Origin: Ruminococcus flavefaciens MA2007 | Lineage (GTDB): Bacteria; Bacillota; Clostridia; Oscillospirales; Ruminococcaceae | Assembly (NCBI RefSeq): GCF_000621845.1 | Contig: NZ_JHXF01000009.1 | Span: forward strand, 1-64,000 | Direction of reading: 5' to 3' | Length of the DNA: 64,000 nucleotides | Made by a program: the position numbers and the translations under genes | In this document: piece after piece, positions 60,001 to 64,000 of the stretch | Position numbering within the stretch: the first letter of the stretch is position 1 | How the letters are laid out: each line of letters opens with the position of its first letter | The notes under the pieces: model-generated | The model's database searches: none | Told to the model about the DNA's origin: nothing | Seen by the model: only the letters and a program-made list of their open reading frames with translations

Positions 60001-60580
60001 ATCCGAGCGTTATCAGTTCATGTCCGAGCAGATAGCCGACGTGCAGAAGTCCAAGACAGAGCTCGAAAAGATAATCACAGACCTTACATCGGAGATGTGC
60101 AGGATATTCTCCGAGAGCTTTGAGATAATAAATTCAAACTTCAAGAGCATATTCGTGGAGCTCTTTGGCGGCGGCAAGGCTGAGCTGATACTCACCGATC
60201 CCGAGAACGTTCTGGAATCGGGTATCGAGATAAGCGTAGCGCCTCCCGGTAAGGTCATCAAGAACCTTATCTCACTGTCGGGAGGAGAGCAGTCCTTCGT
60301 AGCTATAGCTATCTATTTCGCTATACTCAAGCTGAGACCTGCGCCTTTCTGTATTCTTGACGAGATAGACGCGGCTCTCGATGAGGTAAACGTAAGAAAG
60401 TACGCACAGTACCTCAAAAAGTTCACTGATACCACTCAGTTCGTGCTTGTTACCCACAGACGAAGCGCTATGGAAGAAGCCAACGTTCTCTACGGTGTCA
60501 CCATGCAGGAGGACGGTATTTCCAAGCTTCTGAAAATGGAGCAGGTGGACTTCCAGGAGGACGTTGCGGATATTCAATAA
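57008..60580 (+). CDS. smc: Chromosome segregation protein SMC
   Basis: 1190 aa. N-terminal Walker A VGPNGSGKSNIGDSVRWVLG; long coiled coils flank a hinge at ~515-670 (GGVMGTVAQNIGVEPKYAVAVETALG ... GGSFTGGSAQRSGG). The C-terminal ABC signature is LSLSGGEQSFVAIAIYFAIL, followed by Walker B FCILDEIDAALDEVN. It is the core of the bacterial condensin with ScpA and ScpB. Four bases separate it from the radical SAM gene. Confidence 0.97.
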   Translation: MYLKSLEIQGFKSFPDKISLTFDKGLTAVVGPNGSGKSNIGDSVRWVLGEQSTKTLRGNKMEDVIFSGTVARKPMGFAAVTLNIDNSDKTLPDMDDEVAITRKLYRSGESEYMICGKPCRLKDINELFMDTGLGRDGYSIIGQGRIAEIVGAKSSERRDIFEEAAGISKFRYKKLEAERKLTAAQENLLRLTDILSELEGRVEPLRIQSQKAEKFIKLAEERKKLEISVWVTKLDEMKIKLDEIESKILVSKNEYENIENDIQREEQKIADGIRKMQESTMRADELRRKMLEEEQTSSEMKSGIAVLENDIKHCNEAVEAAQKNIDSSEEAKKALEQERKAALDGLAELEAKKKALEAEIKAAEESFEKAESESSKLGDSVDKAGSEINAMYIRQSEHRFTIESSKATIEEQTARLAELRESSGDISRKLSEYQSQAAEIKAEKEKNAARAEELRNKLSGLERLYKSRREGFEQAKNDFERALYELKDKQQRRKILTDLENNMEGFAGSVKQVLKASKQGRIGGVMGTVAQNIGVEPKYAVAVETALGGAMQNIIVENEDIAKRCIRFLKEQKGGRATFLPITSVKGYELREQGLENCEGFVANANKIVTYDQKFSGIIASLLGRIVIAEDIDTATLIAKKYGYKFKIVTLDGQVINAGGSFTGGSAQRSGGIITRKNEIDTLDAEIVKLESERDSLRERAEKLRAESEKLRFDTEAAKEEQAQCEADRVRIGAELNSLASLEEQFRAQSENSEKAAAEIQQRIAAAKQSIVDSEKALADTDAEIKAAEEKLAQGQDIREKLRLQRAELSDKLSELKIKGMELAKDVQAQELELSRIDRREEELKYGAHRFEEEIFRQKEIISQKQAEIDELKKQLSDFKDNTETYNAEIQRCHATHTEQNRLVNEMQNGLKTINEAKEKLSADITRLEERKETVCRDTDNIIRQLMEVYELTRSEAVAMAEKIDDMIAAQAELTTIKNKIRALGSVNVDAIEEYKEVSERYQFMSEQIADVQKSKTELEKIITDLTSEMCRIFSESFEIINSNFKSIFVELFGGGKAELILTDPENVLESGIEISVAPPGKVIKNLISLSGGEQSFVAIAIYFAILKLRPAPFCILDEIDAALDEVNVRKYAQYLKKFTDTTQFVLVTHRRSAMEEANVLYGVTMQEDGISKLLKMEQVDFQEDVADIQ

Positions 60581-60643
60581 TTTTTTTGTCACAAATTCGT
60601 TTTTCATTTCGATATGTATAATAGACCATGTTTGGAGGATATA

Positions 60644-62026
60644 ATGGGACTTTTTTCTAAAATTGCCAGCGGTCTCAAAAAGACCAAGGATTTTCTTTTC
60701 GGCGGTATCCAGAGGGTACTGAATCAGTTTACCGTCATTGACGAAGACCTCTTCGACGAGCTCGAGGAGCAGATGATAATGAGCGATATCGGCGTTGAGA
60801 CCTCCGAGGAGATATGCGACAGGCTCCGCAAGAAGATAAAGGAGCGCGGTATCACCGATCCAAAGGAGATAATGGGACTTATCCATGAGGTCATCTCAGA
60901 GATAATGGGCAACGACACAGGACTTGACCTGTCTGTATCTCCCGCAGTTATCATGGTCATCGGCGTAAACGGCGCAGGCAAGACCACAACTATCGGCAAG
61001 CTTTGTCACCAGTTCAAGCAGGAGGGCAAAAAAGTCCTCGTTGCCGCCGCGGATACATTCCGTGCAGCAGCTATCGACCAGCTTGAAGTATGGACGCAGA
61101 GAGCAGGAGTTGACATCGTAAAGCACGCCGAGGGCTCAGATCCGGGTGCGGTAGTATACGACGCTCTCGAAGCTGCAAAGGCAAGAGAGTGCGACGTTGT
61201 AGTTATCGACACCGCAGGACGTCTCCACAACAAGAAGAACCTTATGGAGGAGCTCAAAAAGATAAACCGTATCATCGACACAAAGGCAGGGGACTGCTCT
61301 CGTGAGGTGCTCCTTGTACTTGACGCTACAACAGGTCAGAATGCGGTAAATCAGGCTAAGCTTTTCAGCGAGACTGCACCTATCACGGGTATAGTTCTCA
61401 CAAAGCTCGACGGTACAGCCAAGGGCGGTATCGTTATCTCCATAAAGAACGAGCTGGGCATACCTGTAAAGCTCATTGGCGTAGGCGAGAAGATAGACGA
61501 CTTACAGCCGTTTGACAGCAATATGTTCGTTGACGCTCTCTTTGCAAGTCCTGAGCAGCTTGAAGAGCTTGCCGCTGAGGAGGACGAGGAGAACGAGTCC
61601 GAGGGCTACACTGAGGATACCGAGTACGAAGAGGACGAGGATACCGTTGAGATAGACGGCGTAAAGGGCTATTACAACGAGTACGGCGCATTCGTTGCCT
61701 ATGAGGAAGACGAAGAAGCCGATGAAGCAGAGCCTGAGTATGAGGAAGAGGAGGACTACGAAGAAACCGAGAGCGAAGAGGCTGAGTCTGAGGACAATAC
61801 CGAGGACGAGGCAGAAGCTGACGAGGACACAGAGGCAGAGGAAAGCGAGCTGACTGAGGGAGCAGATTATGAGTCCGATAAGGAAGAATCCGATAACGAC
61901 GAGGATACTGACGAAGCTGATGAAGAAGAGACAGCTGAGGAAGAAACAGAGACTGCTGCCGAGCCCGAAAAGAAGAAAAAGCGCGGCTTCTTCAGCAGAC
62001 TGTTCGGAGGTAAGGACAATGATTAA
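60644..62026 (+). CDS. ftsY: Signal recognition particle receptor FtsY with acidic C-terminal tail
   Basis: 460 aa from ATG 60644, behind TTGGAGG. It starts [17 protein letters not shown], an amphipathic membrane-binding helix. The NG domain (~25-305) has [47 protein letters not shown] and [12 protein letters not shown]. After the NG domain comes ~150 residues composed mostly of Glu and Asp, ending with a basic-hydrophobic [19 protein letters not shown]. In E. coli the acidic region is N-terminal; here it is C-terminal and capped by a second membrane-helix-like motif. The stop overlaps rdgB by 8 bp. Confidence 0.94.
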   Translation: MGLFSKIASGLKKTKDFLFGGIQRVLNQFTVIDEDLFDELEEQMIMSDIGVETSEEICDRLRKKIKERGITDPKEIMGLIHEVISEIMGNDTGLDLSVSPAVIMVIGVNGAGKTTTIGKLCHQFKQEGKKVLVAAADTFRAAAIDQLEVWTQRAGVDIVKHAEGSDPGAVVYDALEAAKARECDVVVIDTAGRLHNKKNLMEELKKINRIIDTKAGDCSREVLLVLDATTGQNAVNQAKLFSETAPITGIVLTKLDGTAKGGIVISIKNELGIPVKLIGVGEKIDDLQPFDSNMFVDALFASPEQLEELAAEEDEENESEGYTEDTEYEEDEDTVEIDGVKGYYNEYGAFVAYEEDEEADEAEPEYEEEEDYEETESEEAESEDNTEDEAEADEDTEAEESELTEGADYESDKEESDNDEDTDEADEEETAEEETETAAEPEKKKKRGFFSRLFGGKDND

Positions 62027-62600
62027 GCAGCTTGTAATGGCTACAAACAACGCAAACAAGCTCCGCGAGGCAAGAGAGATACTTGCGCCTCTCGGGATAG
62101 AGGTCCTCTCACAGCGCGAAGCAGGAGCAAACTGCGATCCCGAGGAAAACGGCGCTACCTTTGCCGAGAACGCACTTATCAAGGCAAAAGCAGTTTACGA
62201 AGCTGTAAAGCTCCCGACTATCGCAGACGACAGCGGTCTATGCGTTGACGCTATGGACGGCGGACCAGGGGTATACTCCGCAAGATATGCTCCCGAGGGA
62301 CAGCACTGCGTGAAGCTCCTTGAGGAAATGAAGAACGTTCCCGACGGTAAGCGCGGAGCTGCATTTGAGTGTACTATCGCGTACATCGACGAAAGCGGCA
62401 GCCACACCATGACAGGGGAGTGCAGAGGCGCTATCGGACATGAGCAGCGCGGCACCAACGGCTTTGGTTACGATCCCGTTTTCATGGTAGGCGAGCGCAC
62501 AATGGCGGAGCTCACTGCAGATGAAAAGAACGCTATAAGCCACAGAGGTGCGGCTCTCAGGGAGCTGTACAAGTATCTGAAAGAAAGATTTGGTGAATGA
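62019..62600 (+). CDS. rdgB: XTP/dITP diphosphatase (RdgB/HAM1 family)
   Basis: 193 aa from ATG 62019, behind GGAGG. Family motifs: MATNNANKLREAREIL at the start, catalytic IADDSGLCVDAMDGGPGVYSARY, and GTNGFGYDPVFMVGE with SHRGAALREL near the end. It removes non-canonical purine nucleotides (XTP, dITP, dHAPTP). It is coupled to ftsY and to the YhbY gene. Confidence 0.95.
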   Translation: MIKQLVMATNNANKLREAREILAPLGIEVLSQREAGANCDPEENGATFAENALIKAKAVYEAVKLPTIADDSGLCVDAMDGGPGVYSARYAPEGQHCVKLLEEMKNVPDGKRGAAFECTIAYIDESGSHTMTGECRGAIGHEQRGTNGFGYDPVFMVGERTMAELTADEKNAISHRGAALRELYKYLKERFGE

Positions 62601-62601
62601 T

Positions 62602-62904
62602 ATGCTTACAAGCAAACAGAGAGCGTACCTGCGCGGTATCGCTTCCACATATGAGACTATCTATCAGGTAGGCAAGGGCGGCGTTACCGAGGCTATGTGC
62701 AAGGACATCGAAGCTGCTCTTACAAAAAGAGAGCTTATAAAGCTGAGAGTTCTTGACAATTCGGGCTGGACAGCAAGAGAGGCTGCCGACGCTATCGCAG
62801 AGCAGACAGGCGCCGATGTAGTACAGGTCATCGGCAGCAAGTTCGTGCTTTTCAAGCGAAACGAGAAAGAACCTGTTATCGAGAATATCCCAAAGGCTAA
62901 GTAA
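62602..62904 (+). CDS. yhbY: YhbY family RNA-binding protein (CRM domain)
   Basis: 100 aa. Typical LTSKQRAYLRGIASTYETIYQVGKGG start, ELIKLRVLDN and the GADVVQVIGSKFVLFK end of the CRM fold. The family associates with pre-50S ribosomal particles. The start is ATG 62602, next to the rdgB stop; a TTG or GTG slightly upstream is possible. Confidence 0.9.
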   Translation: MLTSKQRAYLRGIASTYETIYQVGKGGVTEAMCKDIEAALTKRELIKLRVLDNSGWTAREAADAIAEQTGADVVQVIGSKFVLFKRNEKEPVIENIPKAK

Positions 62905-62907
62905 GTC

Positions 62908-63603
62908 ATGAAGGTTCTTATAATAAGCGGCACAAACCACAAGGGCTCAACCTACAATATCGGGCGTATCATGGCTGAGAAGCTGACCAAGCCCGAGGAT
63001 ATCAGAGAGGTGTTCCTGCCCCGTGATTTTGATGAGTTCTGCTGCGGCTGCACAAGCTGCTTCACAAAAGGAGAGGACAAATGCCCTCATGCTGCGAAAC
63101 TAAGTTCCATAACGGAGCTTATTGACAGCTCGGAAGTTATCATACTGACATCACCTGTGTACGTTTATCACTGTACGGGACAGATGAAAGCGCTCCTCGA
63201 CCATTACGGCTGGCGCTGGATGGCGCACCGCCCCGAGGAGAAAATGTTCAGCAAGCAGGCGGTAGTGGTTGCAACAGCTGCGGGAGCAGGCGTGAAGTCC
63301 ACTATGAAGGACATGGCGGACAGCTGCTTCTTCTGGGGAATACCTCAGACCTATAAGCTGGGCAGAGCTGTTGCGGCAGTTGACTGGCAGAGCGTAAAGC
63401 CGAAGATAAAGGACGAAATCAATAAAAAAGCCGACAGTATCGCAAAAAAGATACTGAAAAGGCAGGAAAAGGTACCTGTTTCACTGAAAACAAAGGTTTT
63501 TTTCAAGATAATGAGCCTTTTGCAGAAAAACGGCTGGAACAAAGCCGACGTGGACTACTGGAAGGAAAAGGGCTGGACAGAAGGCAAGCGTCCGTGGAAA
63601 TGA
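62908..63603 (+). CDS. Flavodoxin-like NAD(P)H-dependent FMN oxidoreductase family protein
   Basis: 231 aa. The N-terminal FMN phosphate loop is SGTNHKGSTYNIGR; LTSPVYVYHCTGQMKALLDHYG is the second FMN-contacting region. A CCGCTSCFTKGEDKCPH cluster of cysteines is typical of the iron-sulfur-flavoprotein-like members, though the spacing for a 4Fe-4S site is not certain. The substrate is unknown. The start is 3 bp after yhbY and 13 bp before nadD. Confidence 0.85.
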   Translation: MKVLIISGTNHKGSTYNIGRIMAEKLTKPEDIREVFLPRDFDEFCCGCTSCFTKGEDKCPHAAKLSSITELIDSSEVIILTSPVYVYHCTGQMKALLDHYGWRWMAHRPEEKMFSKQAVVVATAAGAGVKSTMKDMADSCFFWGIPQTYKLGRAVAAVDWQSVKPKIKDEINKKADSIAKKILKRQEKVPVSLKTKVFFKIMSLLQKNGWNKADVDYWKEKGWTEGKRPWK

Positions 63604-63616
63604 ATGGAGTGATGAA

Positions 63617-64000
63617 ATGCGCATAGGAATATACGGCGGAAGCTTCAATCCCGTACATAACGGTCATATACATCTTGCGCAGACGGCGCTCCGCGATTTT
63701 TCTCTCGACAGGCTTTATTTGGTGCCGTCGAAGAAGTCTCCCCACCGCTCCATTGCGGAGTACGCTCCCGACGAGGACAGACTTGAAATGCTCAGACTTG
63801 CCTGCAAGACGGACGAAAGGCTTTTTGTCAGCGATTATGAGATAAAAAGTGACCGCGTGAGCTATACTATATACACGGTGGAACACTTCCGCGCCGAATT
63901 TCCCGAGGCAGAGCTTTTCCTCATGGTGGGAAGCGATATGCTCATGTGCTTCGATACATGGCACCGTTTTGAGGAGATACTGGCACAGGTAACATTATGT
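63617..64000 (+). CDS. nadD: Nicotinate-nucleotide adenylyltransferase, truncated by the window end
   Basis: The first 128 residues are present. The nucleotidyltransferase start GIYGGSFNPVHNGHIHLAQ with the HxGH motif, and VPSKKSPHRS, match NadD. The C-terminal ISxTxxR motif lies beyond the window. It adenylates nicotinate mononucleotide, the step before NadE. RBS TGGAGTG before ATG 63617. Confidence 0.93.
   Translation, partial: MRIGIYGGSFNPVHNGHIHLAQTALRDFSLDRLYLVPSKKSPHRSIAEYAPDEDRLEMLRLACKTDERLFVSDYEIKSDRVSYTIYTVEHFRAEFPEAELFLMVGSDMLMCFDTWHRFEEILAQVTLC

Noticed and set aside
1..64000. CRISPR arrays, rRNA genes or insertion sequences with transposase
   Set aside because: No regularly spaced direct repeats, rRNA segments or transposase genes were seen.

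Overview
The window looks like the chromosome of a fibre-degrading, cellulosome-producing Ruminococcus-type member of the Clostridia. Dockerin-bearing GH26 and GH9 enzymes with Thr-rich linkers, further secreted dockerin proteins, sporulation genes (cotJABC, spoIIR), Firmicutes gene orders (infC-rpmI-rplT, dprA-topA-trmFO, plsX-rnc-smc-ftsY) and moderate GC all point that way. The species assignment is inference from gene content.

Layout. 1-5.9 kb: a MITE-like repeat, a MATE exporter divergent from an AraC regulator, then sfsA-dgt-K+ channel in a tight run. 6-19 kb: four sigma/anti-sigma pairs. Three of them (8.3, 14.0 and 15.9 kb) form related modules, each joined to a secreted dockerin protein: fused to the anti-sigma, third in the operon, or divergent with a matching promoter. 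A tRNA-Leu, an orphan copy of its promoter/leader, and tmRNA lie here too. 19.5-30.2 kb: S66 peptidase, smpB, nadE, nicotinamidase-like hydrolase, thrH, a small membrane exporter, two tandem lipoprotein class B PBPs and a surface metallophosphoesterase.

30.3-38.8 kb is the most striking part. The spore-coat operon cotJA-cotJB-cotJC is broken at codon 8 of cotJC by a 7,316-bp element. Joining at a shared AAAT core restores a full in-frame CotJC (203 aa). The element ends with a SpoIVCA-like large serine recombinase gene three bases from the right attachment site, and the two inner arms form an 11-bp perfect inverted repeat centred on the core. It carries a ChvE-GguA-GguB sugar ABC transporter, small unknown genes and a second copy of the MITE-like repeat. 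This has the architecture of a sigK-skin-type intervening element, here in a coat gene and carrying sugar-uptake cargo.

39-45 kb: a leucine-rich-repeat surface protein, a GH26 mannanase and a GH9-CBM3c cellulase. 45-64 kb is mostly housekeeping: FtsH-like protease, spoIIR, infC-rpmI-rplT with an L20-type leader, TrmH-family methyltransferase, dprA, topA, trmFO, plsX, rnc, radical SAM protein, smc, ftsY with an unusual acidic C-terminal tail, rdgB, yhbY, a flavodoxin-like protein and a truncated nadD at the window edge.
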